Assembly (NCBI GenBank): GCA_928212115.1
Contig: CAKMRJ010005745.1
Location: forward strand, 80,609,824 to 80,673,823
Direction of reading: 5' to 3'
Length of the DNA: 64,000 nt
DNA from: Lactuca virosa
Taxonomy: Eukaryota > Streptophyta > Magnoliopsida > Asterales > Asteraceae
A program made the translations under genes and the position numbers. Of this stretch, positions 12,595-24,100 are shown piece after piece (within the stretch, counting starts at the first letter, position 1; each line of letters begins with the position of its first letter). Below the pieces are notes generated by a model, which had not been told where the DNA came from, did not search any database, and saw nothing but the letters and a program-made list of their open reading frames with translations.

Positions 12595-13210
12595 CTAATC
12601 GGTACGACACCTTAGCAATAGGGGATGCACCTGGAACAAGGTCGATCCTGAACTCGACCTGCCTCTCAGGAGGCACACCAGCTAACTCCTCCGGGAATAC
12701 ATTGGCAAACTCTCGGACCACCGAAACCTCTGAAAGTGAAACCTGATCCCCAACCCGCGTATCCACCACGTAAGCCAAATAACCTGCACACCCATGCTGA
12801 ATATACTGTCGAGCCCTGGCTGCCGAACAAAACCCTGAACCCATCCTGGTGCCCTCTCCATAAATAACCAGTTCTCCCCCACTTGGGGTTCAAACTACCA
12901 CACGCTGACCCTCGTGTTCGATCATGACACTAAAACGGCTCGGCCAATCCACCCACAATCACGCAAAAATCCCCCATGGGAATAGGAATCAAATCGATCG
13001 GAAAGGATACCCCGAAGATCTCCAGAACGCAAACCTGATAAACCGAAGAAGCAGAAATCATGTGTTCGTTGGTGATAGAAACTCGCAATGGACACTCCAA
13101 CTCCCCTATGGGCAAAGCAAGCTCCCTACTAAAAGACCGAGAAACAAAGGACCGACTCGCACCCGAGTCAAACAACACAAGAGCAGGCAAGGAGTTCACT
13201 AAGAACGTAC
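12595..13210 (-). pseudogene. Gyp-B protease and protease-RT linker
   Basis: Minus-strand continuation of Gyp-B. The retroviral-type aspartic protease active site ALVLFDSGASRSFVS is at about 13160-13205. The linker then reads NVFPEELAGVPPERQVEF and runs up to YRL at the Cop-1b insertion. A frame change between the protease and linker segments around 12900-12930 breaks the polyprotein. Together with 7398-7892 this is the pol start of a dead element. Confidence 0.88.
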
Positions 13211-13277
13211 CTAACAGAGGTACAAATATATGAGTATAAAACATACACAATCAATAAGATAAGGGATAGAAACATAC
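13211..13277 (-). other. Putative 67-bp intron in Gyp-B between gag and protease
   Basis: On the minus strand the segment begins GTATGT and ends CTCTGTTAG, and is rich in T and A, as plant introns are. Its length is not a multiple of three. Removing it joins V-T-G to T-F-L-V and on to the protease motif LFDSGA without a break. Gyp-A has the equivalent IGTFLFN region uninterrupted at about 51065-51085. Splicing itself is inferred; no transcript evidence is available. Confidence 0.6.
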
Positions 13278-13417
13278 CAGTCACAACATCCGGTGCTGTG
13301 CTGGCCTCCTCGGCAGTAAGCTGGAAAACGCGACCTCAAGTCCTCGGGGGCTCCGCCCTGCCCCTGACTCCCATCCGTGATCCTCAATGTAGCCGGCGCT
13401 GGAGCCTGCGCCGGTCT
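13278..13417 (-). pseudogene. Gyp-B gag C-terminal tail
   Basis: Minus-strand reading between the second zinc knuckle and the putative intron, containing GQGGAPEDLRS. It is separated from the zinc knuckles (15300-15500) by the solo LTR. Low in motifs; assigned by continuity with gag on one side and protease on the other. Confidence 0.7.
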
Positions 13418-15294
13418 TGTAACACTCCAATTCAGGTATTGCCATTGTAGCCCTTGAAGTTTTTATTATTACATATTAAGTCCCTAAGTACGATGGGCGT
13501 ACTTCATAAGTACGCTTAGCATACCATGCATAAATGATCGCGGAAGGCCAGCACGTACGCTGGGCGTACCAAGAGTACGCGGGGCGTACGTGACAAATAT
13601 GCAAACCCTAATTTCCGGACTTGAGACTTATATAAGCATCCTTATCTCATTTGAGCTCCACCCTAATCAGCCTCCTTCACCTTCAAACGTCCCTAAAAAC
13701 CCTAGAATGATTTGAGAGTGTGTTTTGAGCTTAAGGAGTGCATTTGTGGCCATTTTAGTGTCCATTCAAGAAGGAGGAGTTGCTAAGCAAGCTTGGAGTG
13801 GCTTTGGGCTTCAAGAATCTACATCTAGTTCACCTTGAGGAGCTTCTGGAGGTATAAAGCTTTGATCTTGCCATCTTATTCATTAGATCTAGCTAGGGTT
13901 TTCTATTTTGTCCCTTTAGTTGGTTTTGGACCTCCTCTTTAGAGTTGAGCAACTACAGAGGCTGAAATGGTTAGATCTGAAGTCCTTTGGTCCATTCATA
14001 GCATAAAAATGAAGTCTTGATGTGTGTTTTGACCTCATGCATGGATTAAGACCCTTGGAAAGGTCTTAATGGGTTGTTGGGAGCATATGGGACATGCAAA
14101 GGAATAAAGTTTCCAACTTTATGCCCTAGGATGTCTTAATGAGCTCAGATCTGATTATTGGATGTTAGAAAAATTGAGTATTAAGCACTTAATGGAAGAA
14201 AGTGCTTAATCTGTTAGTACGTTGGGTGTAACTTAGCGTACGTAGCACGTACGACCCAGGGACCCAGTACGCTGCACGTACCAAGGTGGTACGCAAGGCA
14301 TACGCACAACAGATGGAGTTGGACATGTTTTGGCTTGTAAGCTTTTGGGACTTGTTTAGTCATTGGGCCTGGTCATGTTTTGGATTGGTAGGCCAATTTA
14401 TCTGTTTTGGGCCATGGTTTCTATGGTTGGGCTTTATTGGGCCATGAGGCTCATTAATGATAATTAGACATCGACTTTGGGCCCAATAGCAAAGGAAGAC
14501 TTTTGGGCCATTGTGAAAGGACTTGGGGCTTGGACTCTTCAATTGGATTGTGTTCAGTCCTAACCTTGAGTAATGTTATTATTGTTCAGCAGGGGAGGTT
14601 ACAGACTGTTAGGAGAGCAGCTTTCGGATTCAGCAGACAAAGGTGAGTCTCCTAACCATACCAATGGGTCTAAGGCACCAAGGCCAACCCATTTTATATG
14701 TGGTATCCTAGCTGAGATTGTATTACGTGGCATGTTAGTTGGTATGAGCTAGGAAGTATGCTAGTGGTATATGTGGTATGTTTGTATGGAAGACCATGGG
14801 AGAGTCCATGACACTTGGATGTAAGACCATGTGGAGAGCCCATGGCTTTCCTATTAAAGACCATGGGAGAGCTTATGGAACTTAGGTGTAAGACCATGTA
14901 GGGAGCCCATGGCATCCTGGAGTAAGACCCCGGGGACGAGCCCACGTTATCCCTATTTGTTGTATGCATAGCTTATGTGATATGTGTAGCTGTTATAGCT
15001 AATATGATATGTGTTATGTGGTTTGTGTGTGGGTATGCTCAGGGGAACTCACTAAGCATTAGCTTACAATTTGTGGATTTATTTCAGGTACATCTGAGCC
15101 CAAGGGCAAGGGCAAGGCATGATGGCGCGGCGTGTACTCTCACTCGGGCATTTTTATGGGACACTCTGACATTTTGAAATAAAATTGTATTTGACATGAG
15201 TTTTGCAAACAATTGTATTGGGATTTCATGATTGATGATATATATTTTGGCAAATTAAAAATGAAAAATTTCTCTTGAAAATGGGGTCATTACA
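13418..15294 (+). mobile_element. Solo LTR of a Ty3/gypsy element
   Basis: 1,877 bp from TGTAACAC to GTCATTACA, flanked by GGTCT at 13413-13417 and 15295-15299: a perfect 5-bp target duplication with no internal domain, so a solo LTR left by recombination between two LTRs. Orientation is from a TATA-like CTTATATAAGC at about 13627. It holds two clusters of GTACG/CGTAC motifs (13480-13590, 14215-14310) and four degenerate roughly 40-60 bp repeats with AGACCATG and CCATGG at 14785-14955. Inserted in Gyp-B gag. Confidence 0.93.
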
Positions 15295-15299
15295 GGTCT

Positions 15300-16376
15300 G
15301 GCAACGAGCGATGGACAGTTGGCCTTCACATGGCCAAGCTGGTCGCAATGATAACAAATCCTGGAACTGAGTGCTGGAGCCTGCTGGTGGCAATCCCTCG
15401 CCATGTGACCCTGCCGGACACAATTGTGGCACCCAGATGATGATCGACAAGCACACTCATGCGCCTTGCAGCACTTCCCGCATGTGCGGCACTTTCGGCC
15501 CCCAGATCTAACATCAGCGGTCTTAAACCGCTTTGGCGCATGCTGCGACTGCGCCGGGGCCGACCTCTGCTCACTCGTCTGCAGATCAATCTCAATCTCA
15601 CGCCGCCTGGCGGCCTCCTGCATCTCCAACAATGAACTGTAGCACTGAATATAAACAAACTGCCTGATCTCCGTATTGAGCATGCTCAAGTAAAGGGTTA
15701 TCTAGGCCTGCTCAGATGCATCAAACTCAGGGTAGAACATATCTCTCTTCGTGAACATCTTGGTGATCTCCGTCACCGTCTCAGAACCCTGTCTCAAATC
15801 CAGATACTCCTGCACTAACCTCTCCCGCTCCACCAGCGGAACATATCGGGAGCGGAACATCTTAGAAAACTGCTCCCAAGTCATTGTAGCCCTCTGCTCA
15901 ACAGAATAGGAACTACTAGTGAGCCTCCACCATTCCTTCGCTCCAGACCTCAGAAGGTTCAGAGTGCACCTGACCTTTTAGTCAGCAGGGCATGAACAAG
16001 TGAAGAAAGATCCCTCCACATCAGATAGCCACCTCATGGCTATGATCGGGTCCTGGACTCCATCAAAAGTCGGGGGCTTCGTATTATTGAATTCCCGATA
16101 CTGAAAGACCCGCCGTGTCCCAACACCTGCAGCCGCCACAGCTGCGGAGGCTACAACAACAGCCGTCTCAGCAATGGCTGCATAGCGATCATCAAAGAAC
16201 ACCATCATCGTGGTCTTGATAGACCTGAACATCTCCAGAATCTGACCCCGGACAATAGCAACCACCTCTTCGCGAATGATCTCTCTGACGCGGTCCTCTG
16301 ACAATACCGACTCACCCTGTCTGTCGTCTGCTGATCCCGACCCAGATCCGATCTCAACTCTTTTCGTAGTCACCAT
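15300..16376 (-). pseudogene. Gyp-B gag (capsid and zinc knuckles), two nonsense changes
   Basis: Gag starts at ATG 16376 (MVTTKRVEIGSGS). It holds the capsid stretch KPPTFDGVQDPIIAMRWL, then WEQFSKMFRSRYVP and two CX2CX4HX4C zinc knuckles, CHNCVRQGHMARDC and CYHCDQLGHVKANC. It would form particles and bind element RNA. Two stops interrupt it: TAA after SCPAD (about 15977, from a likely Gln codon) and TAG after ASEQA (about 15702, from a likely Trp codon). Both are C-to-T or G-to-A changes. The solo LTR cuts it at its 3' side. Confidence 0.92.
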
Positions 16377-17162
16377 ACTGAAATTACACCAGTAAGACAT
16401 CAGATAAACCACATATCATAGCGGGGAACCAACTCCCAACGAAGCCCTAGGGGTTGTGACTTCCTTGCTACGCGTACGGGTCCTGTGCTTTCAGTAGTAC
16501 GGGCTCATAGTACCTTCCAAACCTACCTGTATTTATCTCAATGATCATTACAACGCCCTAACAATACTCGTAGGTAAAGACGAACACTCAATCCTCACTC
16601 CCTAGAGAAAGGCTAAAAATCTCATGACTGGCTGGCTGACCCCACACGACTCAACCATGAAACTTCCACCAACCATGCAACACTCGTATATGCTAGCCAT
16701 ACATAACACTGGACCCTATTGACTTTCGAATATTTGATCCTAACCTAAGCCCTTCATCAAACAAGAACAGGAAATAAGGCCAAACCAAACATTCTCAGGC
16801 TATAAGATCTTAGTTATATATAACCATGATGCATATACGAAGCAACTATAGTAATGATGTCAATTCCATAAAAGAATGGTCCTAGGCTATCAGGCATCAT
16901 ATAATCAAGCAATTCTATCATGCAATTCCTGAAGATCCCTAGCCTATGACTAGCATGCTGTTCTAACATATCACAATATCAAATAACAATATGGTATTTT
17001 GGGGTCTACTTACTGGCTCTGGCTCATTGTACACATCGCATCCTCCTTGATTATTTTGAAAACAATTTGAAAATTATATTAAAAATCTTTTTTCATTAGT
17101 TTGAGACTGGATTCACACGAGTGTTCCTCCAATTCACTCAAACCAAGGCTCTGATACCAACT
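16377..17162 (-). other. Gyp-B 5' leader with primer-binding site
   Basis: Untranslated leader between the Gyp-B 5' LTR and gag. The primer site TGGTATCAGAGCC (minus strand, 17147-17159) matches the 3' end of initiator methionine tRNA. No reading frame of note is seen in the rest. Confidence 0.85.
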
Positions 17163-17743
17163 TGTAACATTCATTAAACTCTGGAAATTTTAAACTTTTT
17201 AAAGAACCCAAAAATCAACACTGTTTATAGATTGTTTTCAAAATAAGTGTCACATCAGAGAAATCCCAAAATCATGAAATAAAATATGAGGAGGTGCAGA
17301 TCACGCCTTCGCCTTCCAGCGATCCTCTAAAGTATCTGAAACAAAATCCAAAACTGTAAGCCCAAAGCTTAGTGAGTTCCCCAAAAATACCGATACATAA
17401 CAATTAGCACAAATATAATAACAGCATGTAATGGGTCCACAACTTAACAGTCTAGATTACCCCTGAGCACACAACAAAAGTCTGGCTTGCCCTCGGCTCC
17501 CCGGTCTGATCAGTCCTTGGACTGAATGCCGCTAAGCCCTCAGTACGAGTCTGGCATGCCCTTCCCGGCCCTCAACTCGTATCTGAAATGCTCATGAGTC
17601 CTCAGTATTAGTCTGGCATGCCCTCCCTAGCCCTCAGCTCATATCTGGCATACTACAGGGTTTGTTGGCTACAGCAGGAAGCAGTACCACCTCAACCCAA
17701 CCCACACAATATGTCGACATATAGCATATAATATCATACACAG
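17163..17743 (-). repeat. Gyp-B 5' LTR, truncated
   Basis: Begins (as the LTR 3' end) at TGTAACATTC, next to the primer site, and is cut at about 17743, where plus-strand Gyp-C coding sequence starts. It contains three to four degenerate repeats around GTCTGGCATGCCCT at 17475-17650. The U3 start is lost. Confidence 0.78.
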
Positions 17744-17893
17744 ATAAAGACCTTGCACAATAAGGATGTGGATTTGGTGAAGATGCAATTGCAACACCGA
17801 AAGGGTTCCGAATGGACTTCCAAACCCGAATATGAGATGATGGAGCATTATCCTGAGTTATTTGCAACAATGGATTTCGAGGACGAAATCTGA
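17744..17893 (+). pseudogene. Gyp-C pol C-terminus (chromodomain end), truncated
   Basis: Fifty codons on plus with LHNKDVDLVKMQLQHRKGSE and PEYEMMEHYPELFA, the tail of a chromodomain of a gypsy integrase, ending in TGA at 17891-17893. A polypurine tract (GTGGGGAGAG) and an LTR follow at once. The rest of pol is missing, being cut at Gyp-B LTR sequence. Confidence 0.82.
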
Positions 17894-17909
17894 TTCAAGT
17901 GGGGAGAGT

Positions 17910-18160
17910 TGTAACACCCGTTTCCAGGTATGGTTCTTTTGAATTTAATTTCATTTTTGAGTTTTGGGATTTTGCGTGGGCCACAACGAAGTGATGGAAT
18001 GCCCATAGAGTGGCAGCATGGCTCCGGGAAACGCTCATTCGTGAACCACCACGATGTGGCAAGGTCTTGACCACAACATGGTGGCGACTAGGGCTCAAAT
18101 CCCTAGATTGCGGGATTATATTTACAACCACTCACAAGGAATAATTGCCATCTTCTTGAG
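17910..18160 (+). repeat. Gyp-C 3' LTR, start only
   Basis: Begins TGTAACACCCG right after the polypurine tract GTGGGGAGAGT. The 3' end could not be found. The sequence loses LTR character near 18160, so the end is approximate. Confidence 0.6.
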
Positions 18161-18798
18161 GATGACCATGGTTGCATAAGAGATTGTGGGGGTTGGGGAT
18201 TGTTAGACCTCTTCTTTGGAATGATCATGGTAGTTGATTTGTTCTTCTGTCATGTAGTCTCTAATAACCAAGTTGGAAATAAAAGAATTAACATATGAAA
18301 TATGTTTAAGAAATGGTTACTTTTGCAATTATCGTTTTATTACATACAATCTTGAACTAGAATTGCCTATCCATTGCTTTCCACATAGCATATGCTTAAT
18401 AATTATGTTACTAACGAGACAAAGTTCTCAATTTCTCATGTACTACTTATTACCACGTGTTTTCAGGTACACACAAGAAGTACAATGTCATGTATAGAGG
18501 TGGCAATCTTTTGAGTAGTACACTTGAAGATAGATTGCGATTAGCTTTTGAAAGAAAACAACTTAGACAATTACTTGTTGTGCATATGTTGTAACTTGAG
18601 TTGTTTTCTCTATGGTTTTGATGTTGAATGGTAACACCCATAGACACAAGCTATATCTTTTGTAGAATGTGATGAAAAAGGGACCAATCATGTTTGATGT
18701 TACATATTAAAATCTACTCTATTGCTTTTGTTTATTTTATTATAAATCTAGTTGATATTACTATTACTTGACATGTGGTTTGCCCATATCTTGTCTTA
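18161..18798. other. Unassigned sequence before the MULE
   Basis: AT-rich DNA with only short open frames. No domain, repeat or RNA gene is recognised. Its last bases (CTTGTCTTA, 18790-18798) are the target duplicated by the Mutator-like element. Confidence 0.5.
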
Positions 18799-19336
18799 GA
18801 GTTTTTTTTGTAAAAAGTGTTGTTTTCAAAACTGTTTGTAAAATAGGGGCTGTTTCAAATCTATTTGCAAAAATAGGGTTGTGGCCCCACTTAAACTATA
18901 CGTATGATTTTTTTAATTACATAAATGGTCCTTGTACATTATTAGAATTTTCAGTTTTATAATATAAAACTTTTCAATTACACATTTAGTTTTTACATTT
19001 TATTTTTATTTGTTACCTTTACCAACTTTATACATAACATTTCTTTTATAATAAATATATTATTAATGTATTATTTTTTCATTATAAACATATTATTAAA
19101 TTTTATACATAGACCTTACTAATTTATACAATTAAAAATATATCATTAACACTTTCAAATCATTATCAATACCAAATATTACTAAATTATATATAACAAA
19201 TAAAATAGATATTTCACATCATATTTATAACATTACTAAATCATAAGACCAATTCAACATTAAATTACAAAATCAAATAAACATAAAATTACAAGATCAC
19301 TAAACTTGAAATTATTAGATCAATAAAATACATTAC

Positions 19337-19470
19337 TTACATCACATTAAACCTTGGTTGAGAATTTGGACAACTTTTTCGATTATGACCTAGTAGGTGG
19401 CATATGCCACATCTACGAGGTTCGTCGGGATGATGCATGTCCATCTCATTACATATTCGGTTTGTACGCC
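19337..19470 (-). pseudogene. MULE transposase C-terminal zinc knuckle relic
   Basis: The minus-strand reading holds RRCGICHLLGHNRKSCPN, a CX2CX4HX4C knuckle after a basic stretch (QGRRRTNRI), and ends in TAA at 19337. MULE transposases end in this kind of knuckle. It lies just downstream of the N-terminal relic, so the DDE core between them has been deleted. Confidence 0.7.
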
Positions 19471-19531
19471 TCCTACCTTGAGCAACAGAAAATTTTGAGT
19501 AATCCGCTTCAATCACCTAATTTGAATCCAA

Positions 19532-19732
19532 CTAATAATCAACATGGGGAAATGGTGCAAAACCAACATTATATTGTAGTTTATAGGTAGCGCTAGTGTA
19601 CACATCCATGGCTTTTCTCCTACCATGCCATGCCTTATCATAAGAAACATCAACATGCAAAATAGTTTTAATATTTGCTTGTATTTGTTTCACCAGATAA
19701 GCAAAAATGAATATAAGAGAATTTAACTGCAA
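19532..19732 (-). pseudogene. MULE transposase N-terminal relic
   Basis: The minus-strand reading contains HVDVSYDKAWHGRRKAMD, which resembles the region of plant MuDR-type transposases with the consensus SY-KAW-AR-KA. It stops after VDY. It is too short to be active and is assigned by motif and by its place inside a MULE-type inverted repeat. Confidence 0.6.
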
Positions 19733-19805
19733 ATCATAGGGAAAATGACATAAATTAGTATCTTAAATTTAATGTTGACATCATTTATATATGTAAGATA
19801 TGTAT

Positions 19806-20160
19806 ATAAATAAATACATACCTTATGTTTGAGACAGAAAAAAACTAATGATACAAAGATGAGAGGAGTATGGAAACTGAGGATGCAAATATAAGGAACA
19901 AAGAAGTTGTAAGACTGATGAGAAAATTCAATTCGGTGATTAGAATTAATAGCATCAAAAAGTAAAATGTAGTCGATTATAAATAAATACATACCTTATG
20001 TTTGAGATAGAAAAAGAACTAATGATACAACGATGAAAGAAGTATGGAAACTGATGATGCAAATATGAGGAACGAAGAAGTTGTAGGATTGATGGGAAAA
20101 TTCAATTCGATGATTGGAATTAATAGCATCAAAAAGTAAAATGTACTCGATTATAAAGAA
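19806..20160. repeat. Tandem duplication of about 177 bp in the MULE
   Basis: Two head-to-tail copies (about 19806-19982 and 19979-20158), each starting TAAATAAATACATACCTTAT and ending near AAAAAGTAAAATGTA. They differ at a modest number of sites. They create two similar minus-strand open frames that match nothing known. Confidence 0.85.
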
Positions 20161-20685
20161 CAGAGATGACAATTCATCAACAGTAGAATACCAAATGTAC
20201 ATTGACATTTTTGGATTCTTCAACTCTTTTGGAATTGCTTTTACATACATTATTATTGATCAGACAACTCATATATAAAATTTGTATATTTATTTATTTT
20301 ATGTCTACTTCTAATAATATCGATATAATTATTTAATATATTTAATTTTAATAATATTTAATATTTATATTGACTGAAGGTAAACAAAAATTTTTAAATG
20401 GTATAAATTATTAAGGTCTATATACAAATTTAATAACATATTTATAATAAAAAATATTATTTATAAATCAAAGTGGAAAATGAAAATAAAAATACAAAAC
20501 ACAAATATATAATTGAAAATGGTAGTTCCATAAAACGTAAAGGACCATTTATGTAACTTTAAATGTAAAACGTATGTGAAAGAAGTGGGGCCAAGCCCCA
20601 TTTTTACAAATGGACTTGAAACAACCCCATTTTTACAAGCCATTTTGAAAATAGCCCCCTTTTTACAAAAAACTCTCTTGTCTTA

Positions 20686-21134
20686 TGGGTGTTTGAATGA
20701 TAGCATTACTTGGACAAGAATGGCCTTGGACTCTTTTTTCTAGTTTTTTTGGAGCTTCTTGCTAGCCTGAAATAATATTTTGCCATTAAAAAAAAATGCT
20801 TATCTAAATTTGCCTTGGCATACAAACGAGTGGTGGAACTAACTCAATCAAGAGGATGATAAAAGGATTATTGTTTACTTTTTGTTGGGCATGCAGGAAT
20901 AAATTAAAGTACAATTTGCCAATGAGAAATCAACCATGAAATGCACTACAAACTTTTGACTACAAACAATGGTTCGCCAAAACCGGTGCTTGACTGAAGT
21001 TTAGCTATGTTTCACCAAAGTAGAATCATCTTGCTCCCACTGCCATGTAAAAAAGAAAGTAAGCATTTACAGATAAGTTATCCATATCAGTTCCAAAACT
21101 TCTATGAAAGGATGCAAAAAGAAAAACACTCAAC
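20686..21134. other. 3' flank of the NLR gene
   Basis: AT-rich sequence between the MULE and the NLR stop codon. It should hold the NLR 3' untranslated region and poly(A) site, but no single signal stands out. No other feature is seen. Confidence 0.5.
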
Positions 21135-24100
21135 TCAAACCCAGCTTGCAAATATACTAAATAGTTTATACAAAAAACTCACAGGTAAAGGCGCAAATTT
21201 CCAATTGTTGATGGTTATGGACGTGTGATCTGATTTCATGCGCTCGACCTCGGTTGTGAATATATGTGGCATGCCTGTCAATACCAGGTGTTCTAACTGC
21301 TGTTGTTGCAGCAATCTGGTTGGAATGTTACGTAATTTATCACAACACCTGATATCTAGATGTTTGAGGCTTTGCATTGATCCTTCTTCAACAAACCAGC
21401 TCTCCAGTTCCTTCAGCATCCACATTTTCAACACCCTAAGCTTACTAAACCCTCCTTTATGGGAAACCATTTCTTTCCCTATGTAGGACTGTCCCAAGAG
21501 CCGGAGCACAGTCAGGCACGGAAGTTGACCGAGAGTTTGCATAGGATCCTGCTTTAGCAGTGAGATTGACAATGTCAAAACCTTCAGGGTTGGTGGGAAT
21601 TCATTTAAATCAGGTAGCTTTTCTAAATTCCCCAACAAGTTTAGATGGGAAAGTTGCCCAAGGTCTGACATTGATTTAAACATCAGTTTTGAAGGGCGCC
21701 CTAGACTATCTTTGGATCGCAGCCTTAAGGAGCGTAATTCTGTTAACTTGGAGATCCATTCCATTAAGTCGTCCTGGTTAGAGCTTAGCTGGAATGTAAT
21801 ACCCAGTTCTCTAAGATCATTCAACCTGTCTAAACCATCCTTTATGGGAACTTTCTCATCCAAAGACAATCCCCATAATGTCCAGAGCCTCAAGGAAGAG
21901 TACTTTGGATGCATATTGAGACACATTTCGTTAAGATTGAGATGGTAAAGTTTTTTCAGTCTCCAAATGGAACATGGCAGCTCATCTATGCATGTATGCT
22001 TCAAATCTAGGGTTTCTAAATGTGTCAATTCACCCACTGATGATGGAAGAGTATCTAAATATGTCGATCTCAGACCTAAGTACCTTAAATTGCATAAGTT
22101 ACCAAGGTTTTCTGGCAAGATGGGTTTATACACGCCCTCTAAGTCAAGCACCCGTAATAACCCAAAGCCTTCGCTGATGATATGTCCCAAAAGATTTCCA
22201 ATTCTCTGAGCATGCATGTAATCTGTTTTCTGATGGTTAAATGACGTGTAAGATCGTAGGTGGGACGGATTGAACAAAGAACTTTTAGGCTGTGATTTCT
22301 GTGGGGAAGATGGACTGGACATTTCTATTACATACTGGTTTCCTGTTTTATTCTCATTTGATGTAAACGAAGAGAAATAATTTGAGGATGAAGAGTAGGC
22401 AACATTTTCCTTACCAATGATTTCCCTTCTGTCGTTTCCTTGTTCTCTCTCTGGACTATCATATTCAACTATCCTACGGACATTTGGAAAATCTACTCTT
22501 TCAGAATTAACCAACTTACGATAGTTGTGAAAGAGATTGGTTTCTTGGGCTTTTGGAAACAAATAATCATGAAGAACTCCAACCACGCGACATCTTCTTG
22601 GGCTATTGTCAGACCTCAATTTTGATATTTGAATCATGTTTCGGTTGACTAATTCTTCAAAATATGTTTCGGCGATATCTTCTGGAAACACTTTGGTCGA
22701 ATTCTGTTTGACAAAGCCTTCCGCAAGCCACAGCCGTAGTAACCTCCTTACTTGAATGTCAAATCCTTTAGGAAAAAGCACTGAATAAAGCAGGCATACC
22801 TTCAAGTGGTCGCTCAAGTCGTTAAAGCAAAGAGACAATATGTCTACAGAGTTTTGCTCACAACAGAAAACTTGAGACCAGCTGCTTGGATCCTTCATGG
22901 AGAAAAAACCTGCAAGTAGGACAATATTCCGGGGTAGACCCTTACAGCTCTGTAGAATTGCCAGCTTTGATTTCTCTGGAACCAGAGCCCAAGTTTGTTC
23001 TTTCCCGATCTTCTTTCTGAACATGTTCCAGCTGTCGTCTTCAGTTAGAGGCATCATACGATGCGAAACTATCTTCATCTGTGGAGTTTCCATTGTTTGT
23101 AAACAAGTCAAGAGCAGCTTACTTCCGTTCTTTTCATCTGGTAAGGTTTCCTTTAAAACTTCCAAGTTATTGCAAGTACTTAAGCCATCAAAGATAACCA
23201 AGTACCTTTTATTCTTCAGGTATGATGAAAGCTTCAACTTCACTGCTTTCTCATCATCCATATTAATGGGTTGATCCGTGATACTTTGGGTTGCCTTGAA
23301 CAAGTTTAGCAGTATGTCTTTTGTGGAGTACTTCTCCAACACCGAAACCCAAGCACAGAATTGAAAATGGCGCTTGATGTCTTTATTTTTGTAGATTATG
23401 CGAGCAAGTGTTGTTTTGCCTATACCCCTTTGACCAATAATAGAGACAACATGTTCAGTACTGTTGTTGGTGAGATGGTCGACCAGAGTGTCGACATCTT
23501 CTTTCAGCCCAAAGATTCCCAAATCTTCTTCTTTGTAGGAAAAGCTTGAAATTCGCCGTCTTTGCTGAAAACGTTCTTTGACACCGACAATCTGAATCTC
23601 TTCTTCGTTGCATGAGTAACTGAAGCTCAGTTCATCCATATAGCCTACATGATTTGTTTCTTGTGTTTCTGAAGTATAAGAAGAACCCTGTGCAGGGGTG
23701 TGATTTTTCACAGTTCTATGATTTTCACCCACAGTTTCTTTATCATCTTTTTCTTCGTTTGAAACTTCTTTTATAGGAGTCCTCAGGTGAGGTTGATGGT
23801 CTCTTAGGTACATCAGTTGTGTAGTGATTTTCTTTACCTTCTGGTGGATATTGTAGCAAGATTTCAAGTTGTTGAAGAAGAAAATATGGTTTGTTAAGAA
23901 ACCAAATACATCCCTCCTACAAGCAACAATGAGCGTGAACTTCTCAATCCCGTCCTCGATGTTGTACACAGCATCAAGGTATTCTTCTGGTTGTTGGTTG
24001 ATTTTCATCGTGGAAATCATCAACTTTCTCAATGAGTTGAGCGACTTAATGATCTCCTGGACGTCATAGACTATGACTTTGTTTTGGGTTTGTGAATGCC

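Larger units (their letters stand above)
18799..20676 (-). mobile_element. Mutator-like element, deletion derivative
   Basis: About 1.88 kb with long terminal inverted repeats of roughly 190 bp. The outer part is AGAGTTTTTTTGTAAAAAG, and both arms share ACATAAATGGTCCTT. CTTGTCTTA occurs on both sides (18790-18798, 20677-20685), a 9-bp duplication typical of Mutator; if the shared A belongs to the repeat it is 8 bp. Two transposase relics on minus (19532-19732, 19337-19470) show it came from an autonomous MULE that lost its catalytic core. Confidence 0.82.
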
